This document shows, piece after piece, positions 1 through 10,324 of a stretch of 64,000 nucleotides of DNA; within the stretch, counting starts at the first letter, position 1; the number at the start of each line of letters is the position of its first letter. The DNA lies in the NCBI RefSeq assembly GCF_003576645.1, contig NC_044922.1, forward strand, positions 8,645,062-8,709,061, in the 5' to 3' direction. Made by a program: the position numbers and the translations under genes. The stretch is from Ipomoea triloba (taxonomy: Eukaryota > Streptophyta > Magnoliopsida > Solanales > Convolvulaceae). Under the pieces are notes generated by a model. It was given only the letters and a program-made list of their open reading frames with translations. It did not search any database and had not been told where the DNA came from.

Positions 1-430
1 TTATAGATTTATAGTCCTAAACATGTGTTGTGTTGCCTGTGCAGTTTTTTAGAGGAAATAAAGATAGAACAAATTACAAATAGAATAAAACTTACAAGTA
101 ACAACGGACAATGGGGCCCAAACCGGCAACAAATGAACTGATCGTCGACGATGTGAGGATTAATCGAATTGGGAAAAAAAATTATTGAAGAAGGCAAATG
201 GGTTAGCCAGTTAGGGTGTTTGATTCTAATAGATAATTCTCAACTTCAACTTCCTGCAGTTCCACATCGATTAGGCTTCCATGAGTCCATCTATTCTTAA
301 TTTTTTATTTTCTAATATAACTATAACACTATAATATATCTATGTATACATATACATATATATGGATGGGCCCCTTCTAGCATGGGCCCTGGGCGGTCGC
401 CCTGCCCGCCCGTGCTCAGGACCGACCCTG
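1..430. mobile_element. right end of a Tip100-like hAT transposon
   Basis: The G+C-rich stretch at about 370-430 ends in ctcaggaccgaccctg, which read in reverse is CAGGGTCGGTCCTGAG, the kind of terminus found on plant hAT elements of the Tip100 group. Bases 1-370 are AT-rich with no usable ORF and are taken as the subterminal part. The other end lies outside the window, so neither the TSD nor the total length can be checked. Confidence 0.4.
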
Positions 431-1210
431 GATATAGCCACTAAAATATCATTTTATGCTATTTTTTCCAACAATTATTTGTCCAGAGAATATCAATGCT
501 CTACGGTCAACCAACAATCACTCAACTAATTATCCCATTACTCACAGGTGAATTTTTCTCTAATATAGTTATACTTACTGAATATCAAAATATGTGTACC
601 TTAAGATCTTGCAATAACTAACCGATAAGTAATTAAATTAATGATATATAATGCAATGCAAATTAAGGACGAACATATTTAAGTTGTAACTCTTTGTGTA
701 AGGCAGAACCAAACGATGGAAATCTATTAGAAGTACACACTCTTAAATTCTTAAATAGTTTGAAATTGTATGATTTTCTTAATTATTCATTGACATTAAT
801 TAAAGGTCGATGCACCTGTTATGTTATTGCGGAAGATAGATCATTCTCTTGGTCTTTATAACAGTACGCGACTCATCATCACAAGATTGGTAGATCACAT
901 TGTTGAAGCAAGAATAGTTAATGGGACATATGAAGGAACCAAAGTTCTTGTCCCTCGAATGTCTCTCACTCTTTCTGATACGAGATTGCCCTTCAAGTTC
1001 CAGCATAAGTAATTCTCATTGATGCTTGCATATGCCATGACTACCAACAAAAACCACGGCCGAACACTAACTCACGTTGGGTTATTGTTGAAAAAATCAG
1101 TTTTTAATCACGGTCAATTGTACATGGCTTTCTCCCGAGTCACCCATCCTGATAGTCTGAAAGTGTTAATTAGTTCTATACGAGGATGGACACGACTGTG
1201 TTGCTACTAC

Positions 1211-1497
1211 TAGGGGTGTGCATTTGGTTAACCGAACCGAATTAACCAAAATTTTAAAACCTTTAATTGTTAACCGAACCGAAGTTTGTGTTACCGAATT
1301 AACCGAACCGAAATTTTTTTCGGTTAACCGATTAACCGAAATTTTTAAACCTAAAATATAAAATTCTAAAAATAACACCTAAAATAATAAATCCAATTAA
1401 AATAAAATACAAATCATCCATAACTTCAAATATTCAAACATCCATAACTTCAAATGTTCAATCCAATTAGTATTTAGTATATATATTTATATTTAAT

Positions 1498-1555
<58 letters not shown>

Positions 1556-1667
1556 CGAACTGAATTAGTCTTTAACCGAAGTTTCAAGATTCCTTTAATC
1601 ATTAACCAAACCGAATTTTTCGGTTCGGTCGGTTAATCGAAAAATTTTGGTAAATTACACACCCCTA
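1211..1667. mobile_element. hAT-type MITE inserted in the Helitron helicase
   Basis: A 457-bp element with inverted ends TAGGGGTGTGCA... and ...TACACACCCCTA is flanked by the perfect 8-bp duplication GCTACTAC (1203-1210 and 1668-1675), diagnostic of hAT transposition. The inside is rich in ggttaaccgaaccg motifs near both ends, has a TA microsatellite and encodes nothing. Removing the element and one TSD copy brings the end of the helicase coding sequence back next to the preceding part. Confidence 0.88.
1499..1552. repeat. (TA)n microsatellite
   Basis: About 27 uninterrupted TA units within the hAT MITE. Confidence 0.95.
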
Positions 1668-2096
1668 GCTACTACCAATGTTGTTTACAAAGAGATTTTC
1701 AATAATGTGTGTAAATACAACCGGTGATATTATGTTTTTTTTTCAAGATGGAAAAAAAATTTGCTATATATCTACACAAAAATATACCTTCCATACATAT
1801 GAGTTAGAATAACAATTGATTCCTATAACTGAGTTACTAGAGAACGAGCATATTTGCCCAATTTATAAAAATACTAAACGATATATAAAATCTCTAAAGT
1901 TCCAGCACCGCATGTGTACATCTACAGATTAGCTATTAATTAAGCAATTATTTGCTAGAATCCAAACAAGGATAACATAAGAAAACATAACCAATCTAAA
2001 ACATATCTTCAATTGCACAGTATAATATTTGATGTTATAATTTATATAATTATATATCGATCCAAATATTCTTAATATATTATAACAAATCCATTT

Positions 2097-2123
2097 CGTG
2101 CATCGCACGTGTGAAAATACTAG
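2097..2123 (+). mobile_element. Helitron 3' terminus (hairpin plus CTAG)
   Basis: A short palindrome cgtgc-atc-gcacg (2097-2109) is followed 10 bases later by CTAG (2120-2123) and then T. This is the layout of Helitron 3' ends: a hairpin about 10 bp before CTRR, inserted next to T. It lies ~400 bp downstream of the helicase remnant on the same strand, so it is probably the end of that element. Confidence 0.7.
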
Positions 2124-3141
2124 TAAATTTAAAGATATCTACAATATGAAGATATTATTATAGTGCAAATGATAATTATAAATTACTACTATTGTTTTAC
2201 CCGTGCTAAGCACGAAAAAAAATTTGTTATTATGAATTTAAATAAAAAATTTAAAAATATAAATATATTAAAATGTACAATATAATAATATAATTGAATT
2301 TTGATATATTTGGTCAAGTATCTATTATCATAGCATACAAAATTAAAATTTTGTATGATTAATATAATCTCTAATCATGTACATACTTATATAAATTTAT
2401 AGAGAAAATTTACATAATTAAATTGAATTATTCCTAATCTTATTTTATATCTATTATAATTCTAACAATATAAATAATAACTAAGAAAATTATACTTAGA
2501 AATTTAAAAAATGTAAATTTTAAATTTTGTATATGTGATTTTAAACTCTAACCAGACCCATTAATTATGGTTGTACATAGAGATTCAATCAAGACAACAG
2601 AACCAACCAAATATATATATTTATATTCATAAGAACAAAAATTGTACTAAATATATAACATATAATTAAAATGGTAAACGAAGTGAGAAACGTAAATAAA
2701 TATTATCAAATAGTTCGGATGCATTACTTTCGGCAGGACCAAGTTGATCAAAAGCTTTCAACATGTATGCCATGTTTGGAAAGTCGTTATTGTTATACTA
2801 GAAGACTTTGGTAGAATGCATGAACTTGATCTTGTATTTGTGGTGCGTAGTTTTATATCTCATGTCATTTGTTGCAACAATAAAATTTTTAATGGAGTAG
2901 ACCCTCATAAAAGATTTTTTTAAATTCATCAACTTGACCCTTTTTTATGGATGCATGTATACGTGTACTCTAAATTACAAAAACAAAAAAGAAAAAAGGA
3001 AAAAAAAAGTAAGAATTTGATGAATATATATATGCATGTATATGTGAATATGCTAATGTATAACTAACATATTAACATGTGAAGTATAAAACTAATATAA
3101 AATAAAAATATATATTGGGAATGAATAATAGATGAAATAAG

Positions 3142-3142
<1 letters not shown>
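2124..3142. other. AT-rich stretch, possible second Helitron end
   Basis: No coding sequence is supported here. A second hairpin cgtgc-taa-gcacg lies at 2202-2214. On the minus strand it is followed ~10 bases later by tagt, similar to but not matching the Helitron CTRR-T ending. It could be the mutated 3' end of a minus-strand Helitron extending rightward. The rest is low-complexity AT-rich DNA. Confidence 0.35.

Positions 3143-3204
<62 letters not shown>
3143..3204. repeat. (TA)n microsatellite
   Basis: About 31 TA units immediately before the 238-bp tandem duplication; the duplication units are themselves bounded by TA tracts. Confidence 0.95.
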
Positions 3205-3213
<9 letters not shown>

Positions 3214-3403
3214 ATAATATACCTCATAATCATGAAATTTTAATTTTAACAATTTTAATTAAAATTTAAAAAATAAAACAAATGAAAGTTAAAATATCTA
3301 TAATACAAAAATACTAAATTGAATAGAAGATTTCAATTTTATCTTATTAGAATAAATTAAATTTGACATATCTATTTTGATTTAGAATTTTTTTATTTTA
3401 ATA

Positions 3404-3451
<48 letters not shown>

Positions 3452-3641
3452 ATAATATACCTCATAATCATGAAATTTTAATTTTAACAATTTTAATTAA
3501 AATTTAAAAAATAAAACAAATGAAAGTTAAAATATCTATAATACAAAAATACTAAATTGAATAGAAGATTTCAATTTTATCTTATTAGAATAAATTAAAT
3601 TTGACATATCTATTTTGATTTAGAATTTTTTTATTTTAATA

Positions 3642-3680
<39 letters not shown>
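3205..3680. repeat. 238-bp tandem duplication (two copies)
   Basis: The sequence from cacacatacataatat at 3205 recurs at 3443. About 200 following bases appear identical by eye, and each copy runs out into a TA tract. The period is 238 bp. The identity of an otherwise unconstrained AT-rich sequence indicates a recent duplication, probably through the flanking TA repeats, or an assembly repeat. Confidence 0.9.
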
Positions 3681-3706
<26 letters not shown>

Positions 3707-3709
3707 TAA
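3674..3709. repeat. (TTTA)n microsatellite
   Basis: About nine tandem tttatt/ttta units directly after a TA tract. Confidence 0.9.
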
Positions 3710-3867
3710 ATTTTACCATTAAATTATCATATTATTATTTAATGACTCTAAAAAGAATAGAGATCTATATAAATAAAAATGAGATTTATTTCTGTTTTAT
3801 TTTGCGCCAAAGTTTACTTTTATGCGCATGAAAAGTTTAAAAAAAGAATTATTTCAATTGTCGTACG

Positions 3868-5470
3868 TAATTAAGTTGATTTAATATAATTTTATGTTAA
3901 TTTAAAACATTAAAATAAAAATATCAAGATAGGTGTTATTTAAAAATTTTTAATTAGAACTTTTTAATTATATATTTTATATTTATTAATTTTATTTGTA
4001 TATTAAAAAAAAAACTAAACTTAAGTTGAAAAAGAATATACTGAGTATTAGTTTAGTGTACCTTAACATGACGTTTGGTTAGAGGGAATTACAATTGCAT
4101 TTCCACCTAATTCCGAATGCAACAAAATTCTTTCGTTTGGTTGGAGGGAATTGGAATTCCACGGAATTGTAATTCCCTCATTTTCATGGAATTAGAATCC
4201 CATGGCCCCCCTTGAGATTTTAATTCCATGGATTTTAGGAAGAAAAAAAGATAATATTGAGACAAAATTACCCCTCCTTTTTTTTAACCTAAAATTGATA
4301 CATGACTTTCCCTTCTAAATTATAGCGTGTATTATTCTTCGACTTCCCTTCGTGTATGTTCATTTAATTTAAATCTTTATATGCAACAACTATTCAAAAT
4401 TTGCATTCTTTATATGCGCTATTTATATACAACAACTTTCGTGTATGTTCCTTTGAATTCTTTATATGCAGAACTATTCAAAATTTGCATTCTTTACATG
4501 CAACAACTCTAACAATTTGTAAATTAATTTATCAATTATAAATAACAACAACAACAACGACAACAACAACAACAATAATGGGCATTTTGGACTTTATACT
4601 ACTTATTCCGCCTCAATTCCCATGTATACCAAACATTGGAATTGAAATTCCCAGTAATTTTATTTCTGCAAACCAAACATTGGAATTTAAACTCTCACTT
4701 TATTCACGCATTATTCTTTTCCCATGGAATTGTAATTCTTTTCCCACCTAATTACTTCCCTCTAACCAAGCGCCTTGTAAAAATAGGCCATAATTCATGG
4801 TATAATAAATATTTAGGTAATCATTACTATAAATTAATTTAACATATATAGCATTTTTGTTATTATTTAATTAGGTAAAAATTATTATAATTTCAAATTT
4901 CAAAAGAGAAATATTTTCTTAGGATGGACGGAAAAATGACACTCTTGTTTTAATATATATAGAGATTATAATGCAAGTTTATGTTAATTTTGATTATATA
5001 TTGCAATAGTATTGTAAAAAATCAATCTACAACATTATTTTAAAAATGAACCAATATTATATTAAAAATAAATATAATATAGTGATTTAATATAATTGTA
5101 TGTTAATTTAATACATTAAAATATAAATATCAATATAAGTGTTACGTTATTTAAAAGTTTTTAATTACAACTTTTTAATGATATATTTTTATATATTAAT
5201 TTTATTTGTATATAAAAAAAATGAACTTAAGTTGAAAAAGAATATACGGAATATTAATTTAGTGTACCTTAAAAGTAAACCATGATTCATGGTATAATAA
5301 ATATTTTAGGTAATCATTACTATAAATTAAATTAACATATATAGCATTTTTATAATTATTTAATTAGGTAAAAATAATTGTAATTTCAAATTTCAAAACA
5401 TACTTATTTTTTTAAGATTGGCGGGAAAACAACACTTCTGTTTTAATATATATATATATTTCCTTATAAA
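3868..5470. repeat. two direct copies of a ~390-bp AT-rich element
   Basis: Copy 1 is 3868-4066 continued at 4781-4966; copy 2 is about 5081-5460. Both contain aaacttaagttgaaaaag-like sequence, a tagtgtacctta motif and attcatggtataataaat, and both end in gttttaatatatata. The ends resemble reversed 5' ends of non-autonomous Helitrons (TC...TATATATATTAAAAC on the minus strand), which is an inference only. Copy 1 is split by a MITE and copy 2 is not, so copy 2 serves as an empty site. Confidence 0.65.
4067..4777. mobile_element. PIF/Harbinger (Tourist-like) MITE
   Basis: A 711-bp non-coding element. The left end reads CATGACGTTTGGTTAGAGGG and the right end read in reverse is CAAGGCGCTTGGTTAGAGGG, flanked by TAA on both sides (4064-4066, 4778-4780). 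A 3-bp TWA duplication and GTTTGGTT in the ends are typical of PIF/Harbinger MITEs. The paralogous sequence at about 5270 reads straight across the insertion point, which confirms both boundaries. The interior has repeated ggaattggaattcca-like motifs and an (AAC)n tract near 4550. Confidence 0.85.
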
Positions 5471-5688
5471 ATTATGCAGAATTTTAAGAATTTTTTTCAT
5501 TTATTACGCATAATTTGTTTTCATTATTCTCACAATTATAATGCTTTAATTATTCTCAAAATTTGATAAATAAAATTTTGTTACCACTTAAGCTTTATTA
5601 ATTTTTTTTACGAATTAATTAATAATATTAGTTTGGGCGGGAAAGTTGAAGATGAGAATTTTACTTTTATTAATAGTATCTGTGGGAT

Positions 5689-6187
5689 GAAATTTCACTT
5701 TTGGTCATTTGACTATTGTATATCTATTAAATTTGACCTTTAAATATTAATATTTTCAAATTATGTGCATGACTATGTAACTGTATCACATTTGGTCTTT
5801 AACTATTAATGCTTTCAAATTAAGTGCATGACTTTGTAATTTGTTTCACATTTGGTTCTATCATCAAATTTACCAACCAATTATTGCCTAAATTTCAACG
5901 AGAAAATAATTTTTCCAGCAATTAGTTTGCAGAAAATACTCTTTTAATTAGAACATATTATTTCTTTCATTGAAATTTTAGCAATAGTTGGCCGGAAACT
6001 TGCCCAAAAAATTGGACGACATGACAACATGTGATACAAATTACATAGTTGTACACCTAATTTGAAAATTAATAGTCAATGACGAAATGTGATACAAATT
6101 ACATAGTCATGCACTTAATTTAAAAATATTAATAGTCAATGACCAAATTTGATACATGTACAGTAGTTCAAGACAAAAGTGAAATTT
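5689..6187. mobile_element. foldback element with repeated arms
   Basis: Two arms of about 180 bp are inverted copies. The left starts gaaatttcacttttggtc; the right, reversed, starts aaatttcacttttgtc. Each arm holds two tandem copies of a ~62-bp unit containing ttggtc-ttgactattaat and gtgcatgactatgtaa. There is no coding capacity. I did not find a convincing TSD, so the superfamily (Mutator-like is most likely) is uncertain. Confidence 0.6.
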
Positions 6188-6985
6188 TTTTCATAATTGT
6201 ACCTTAATAGTTTGGCAACGTAATTATGCAAATTTGAGGGTGCAAAACTGAAACTTAAGTCAATTGGAGGGGTTGCGTGGGAAAGTTGCTAATTTTTAGT
6301 TTTTTTTTTAGTTTTTTTTTTTCATTTTTAGTTTTTTTTTTTTTTTTTTAAAGGACATTTGCATACGGTCCTGCGTGGGTTGGGGAGATTCTAGAGAAAT
6401 GGACATTTACTCAGGAAACACCAGCTCTCTCCACTGTAAAATAAAAAAGTTCAAAAGAAAAAACAAAACAAAACGAAACAAAATTTCCACCCCAACGCCC
6501 CCATACGGTAAGTTTTTATGTAAGGTTGCTTTACAAATTACATAATAAATTATATTTAAATGTTTGATTGGTTAAAAATAAAAAATAAAAAATAAAAAAT
6601 AAAAATATAGTCAAATGATAAAAATATTTTTACTTGAAATAATAAATAAATAATGTTTATATCGATTGCAAAGGGAATAATCAATTTGACAGAATTCTAT
6701 TCGGTGGTTATAAAAATAAACCAAACAGCATAAATAGACCTATTTCGTAGAATGAAATTGCATTCCCTATCAATTTTGCAAACCAAACACCACATCAATT
6801 TATTAAATTACATGAACTTTAAATTTTTATTTAATATTTATTAGTATCGTTCACTTTATATATCTATATAACATTTATTTTAGGAATAATGGTCAAATAA
6901 ACTATTGAACGGCACATGATAATACAATTAGGCAACTGAACTTAAAAAACCTACAATTAAATTCTTAAATTAACTAATTTCATGC
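6188..6985. other. unassigned AT-rich stretch
   Basis: No gene or element boundary is supported. Poly-T tracts lie at about 6300-6350, a short (AAAAT)n run is near 6575, and a short G+C-richer stretch (6355-6440) has no clear ORF. Confidence 0.6.
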
Positions 6986-6994
6986 AATTATTTC

Positions 6995-7351
6995 GGTCAA
7001 AGTACCTATGAGGTCCTTGTACTATAGTGTTTTATTCAATTTAATTCATGTACTTTAAAAAGTGAAACAATTAAGGACAATAGCTAATGTACTGCTGACA
7101 TCCTCTCTGCCATGTCATCATACTTACATGTCACCTCCTATATTATCTTATAAATATTTAAAATTGATTATTTTTACCACCAATATATTCAAAAATAAAT
7201 ATTATATATACATGCTTATATTGAGATTTGAACATATTGTCCTTAATTGTTTCACTTTTTAAAGTACAGAGATTAAATTGAACAAAATTAAGGTAGAAGG
7301 ATTAAATTGAAAAAAATACTATAGTACAGAGACCTCATAGGTACTTTGACC
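6995..7351. mobile_element. Mutator-type MITE with long TIRs
   Basis: A 357-bp element whose first 34 bases (start ggtcaaagtacctatgaggt) are repeated inverted at the end with about two mismatches. The flanks aattatttc (6986-6994) and aattatttt (7352-7360) form a 9-bp duplication with one mismatch. Long TIRs plus a 9-bp TSD point to a Mutator-like element. Further inside, the arms continue to pair (cctta-attgtttcactttttaaag near both ends). The short ORF inside has no recognisable domain. Confidence 0.78.
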
Positions 7352-7369
7352 AATTATTTTTATTTGCAC

Positions 7370-7427
7370 GGTTTCTAACAGGTCACTCTAAATTTATTTT
7401 AAATTTAGGGTAACCTGTTAGAAAACC
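7370..7427. repeat. stem-loop (imperfect palindrome)
   Basis: ggtttctaacaggt at 7370-7383 pairs with acctgttagaaaacc at 7413-7427, and the inner part also pairs (taaattta / aaattta). It is probably the core of another small decayed foldback element; no role is known. Confidence 0.6.
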
Positions 7428-7430
7428 TGC

Positions 7431-8719
7431 AAAAAATTAACAAAATATTTTTTAATTGATTTCCCATCCATCAAATCTAATCAATGGTTTGGATTTATTT
7501 ACAAGTTTTCACATGGGCAATGGTTATTAACTTCTTATATGATTAGAATTATAGAAAAGTACAAATTGACTTGTTATTTTGAGTTTAAAGGCTATGACAT
7601 TGTAGTACCAAACTTTATATGCTTGAATGTAATATATAATTGTATTTTGCATTTATACTCTAGTCTCATATATTTGACTTATAAACATTTATTAATTACG
7701 CAAGAAAAATAACAAAAATCCGAACAATCATCATTCAATTATTTTTAGGTTCGTTTATGCTCCCTATGTCCTAGCTCTATTTTTTTATGGAACAAAATAA
7801 TTTAAATATATATTTAATATGAATTGATGTAATGCCCTTTTTTTTTGCATAATAAATGTATTATAAATTATTTTTCATTTTAAATTTAGTAAATTTTCAT
7901 AGAATATTTTAGGTAACATGGATGATGAGGGAAATATATTACCACTGTCCGAGTGTAATTGGGATACATTTCATTTACCTGTAATAGTCTACAAACAAAT
8001 TATATATTGTTATATTTATAAAAGAAAAGAAAAAGAAGGTATTTTTTGGACATTCGAATAAATAGAGCACAAATTTTGAGAGATAGAGAGTAATTGTAAT
8101 GATTTTTTTTTTTTTTTTTATGATAAGTTTCTTCCCAAAGTTAACCATCTGTTAGGTAGTTAGGTGGTTTTGTCTTTATTTGTTATTTTTACAGCTATCT
8201 ATTCAAAGAAAAATTTTCAAAAATGGAAATTATATAATTGAATCATGACTCATCCATATAGTGAGTTGTAACAAATGTTCATCACATTTTTGTCTAGGTT
8301 AATTATAATTGCAATAAATATCTAATTTGATAGTATCCATCAATTTAGAAGAAAATATTTATTTTGATGTAATATTTCTCTTGCAAAGAGAAGTTTTTTT
8401 TTTCTTTTTGTCCTGGTCTATTAGAAGAAATTTTGAATTCTCAATTTTTCTTAAAAAATGAAAGTGCACAGTCACTCACATCAATGAAGCTAGTTCTTCT
8501 CTTGCAAAAATGTTATCTCCTAATATTTATGTTTGATGTGTTATTAATTTATTAGATCTTTAATATTTAATTATTGCTCAAATTCTTTAGTAACTCATGA
8601 TTGAGATTTAACAATTCATATGTCTGAACCGTACCTTTGATGGTCCAACCCTGCTTATGTCATGAAAACTTGTGGATGAGGTAAATTGTGAGATGTATCT
8701 CAACTGACCTATAAACTCC
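7431..8719. other. unassigned AT-rich stretch
   Basis: No gene or bounded element is recognised. There are poly-T tracts at about 8105 and 8395. Confidence 0.6.
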
Positions 8720-9915
8720 CAAATGCTTATACACTATCGTCGAAGATGAAGAGATGCCAAGAGTAACATTGAACTTAGCATCGATTGCTAAAAGCAGTGT
8801 AGTTTACTATCTAGTTGCATTCTTAATCCCGAAGTAAATATTCATTGACGCAGATAGAGACGTTTCGAGATCAACCGTAAACCTATTGTCGGTTGCTGAA
8901 AAGAATTGTAATTTAATGTTAAGTTGCACTCTTAACCTTGAAGTCAAATATTTATTGATGTGGATGGGGAGGTGGCAAGATCAATCTTGAAGTTATTGTC
9001 AGTTGCCAAAAATAAGTGTAGTTTACTGCCAAGCTACACTCTTAATTCCGAAGTAAAATATTCATTTACGTAGATGGTGAGGTGTCAAGATTATCCTGAC
9101 ACTTTAGTCAGTTGTCAAAAAGAAGTGTAGTTTACTATCAAGTTACATTCGTAATCCCGAAGTAAAATATTCATTGACGTAGATAGGGAGGTGTCAAGAT
9201 TAACCTAGAACCTATTGTCGGTTGTCGAAAAGAAGTGTAGTTTACTGTCAAGCTACCCGAAGTAAAATATTCGTTGATGTAGATGGTTAGGTGTCAAGAA
9301 CAACCCTGAACCTATTTTCAGTTGTGTAAAAAAAAAAAGCGTAGTTTACTATCAAGTTATACTCTTAATCTCGAAGTAAAATATTCATTGGTAGATGGAG
9401 GGGTGTCGAGGTCAATCTTGAACCTATTTTCGGTTACCAAAAAGAAGTGTAGTTTACTATCAAGCTACACTCTTAAACTCGAAATAAAATTCTTATTGAT
9501 GTATATGGTGAGGTGTCAAGATCAACCTTTAAACTATTATCAGTTACAGAAAATAAGTGTAGCTTACTATCAAAAAGCGCTCTTAATCCTGAATTAAATT
9601 AAAATATTCATAAACGTAGATGGTGAGGTATCGATATCAATCCTGGACCTATTGTCAGTTGTCGAAAAGAAGTGTAGTAAAATCTCGAAGTAAAGTATTC
9701 ATTAACGTAGATGATGAGGTGTGAAGATCAACACTGAAGCTATTGTCAATTGGCAAAAAAGAAGTGTAGTTTACTATCAAGCTACACTCTTAATCCTGAA
9801 GTGAAATATTCATAGACATAGATGAGGAGGTGGCAAGATCAACCTGAAACCTACTATCGATTGTCAAAAAAATGTAGTTTACTATTAAGTTACACTCTTA
9901 ATCTCAAAATAAAAT
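8720..9915. repeat. ~108-bp tandem repeat, about 11 degenerate copies
   Basis: The core aagtgtagtttactatcaag recurs in diverged form near 8796, 8910, 9017, 9124, 9235, 9338, 9446, 9555, 9670, 9766 and 9873. That gives a mean spacing of about 108 bp. Each copy also has gtagatgg-gaggtgtcaag, acctattgtcggttg and ctcttaatcccgaagtaaa. Copies differ by substitutions and small indels. The array is non-coding and ends about 170 bp before the TATA-like box of the KH gene. Confidence 0.88.
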
Positions 9916-10086
9916 ATTTATTATTGGATAATTAGATAATATTTGATTTACTCAACATGAAATAAATTAATTTTTTAAAAACTTTGTTCCTAGAAATGAA
10001 TTATTAAAAACACAATTGGAGTAAAGGAGGGGCGAGGGCTAAAAAGGCAGGCAGGCAGAAACGTGTGCATATACAAACCCCACACC

Positions 10087-10093
10087 TATTTAA
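10087..10093 (+). promoter_or_regulatory. TATA-like box of the KH-domain gene
   Basis: TATTTAA followed by a pyrimidine-rich stretch (cctctcccctctcc and later CT-rich sequence) suits a plant core promoter. It lies 232 bp before the chosen ATG and implies a leader of about 200 nt beginning near 10120. Assigned by position and composition only. Confidence 0.45.
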
Positions 10094-10324
10094 GCCTCTC
10101 CCCTCTCCAACTCACTCTTTACTTCTGCTGCTACTACTACTACTAAAAAAAGCCCCATTCAATTGTACAGTCTCATTTCTCTCTCAAGGGTTTCCCGTTT
10201 TACTGCACAGTCGGTTCTTTGTTTTCGTTTTTCTTCTTTTTTCTCCCCTCCGCAACAGTAACGCTTCTTGCTTTTGGGCTCTTCGTTTCTCCTCTCAATT
10301 CACGGCTCCGCAGATTCAAAATTC

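Larger units (their letters stand above)
680..1727 (+). pseudogene. Helitron PIF1-like helicase, C-terminal remnant (broken)
   Basis: Translated segments match the C-terminal half of the helicase domain of plant Helitron Rep/helicase proteins. They run, in order, from SICKAEPNDGN-like sequence (~690-730), through APVMLLRKID (812-841), TRLIITRL, AYAMTTNK (about 1025-1050) and HGQLYMAFSRVT (~1110-1145), to TNVVYKEIFNNV just before a stop at 1725-1727. The gene is dead: there is a frameshift near 798, an in-frame TAA at 1010-1012 where the family has Gln, a frameshift near 1175-1185, and a 457-bp MITE between the last two segments. The N-terminal Rep domain is not seen. The protein would have unwound DNA during rolling-circle transposition. 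Confidence 0.8.
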
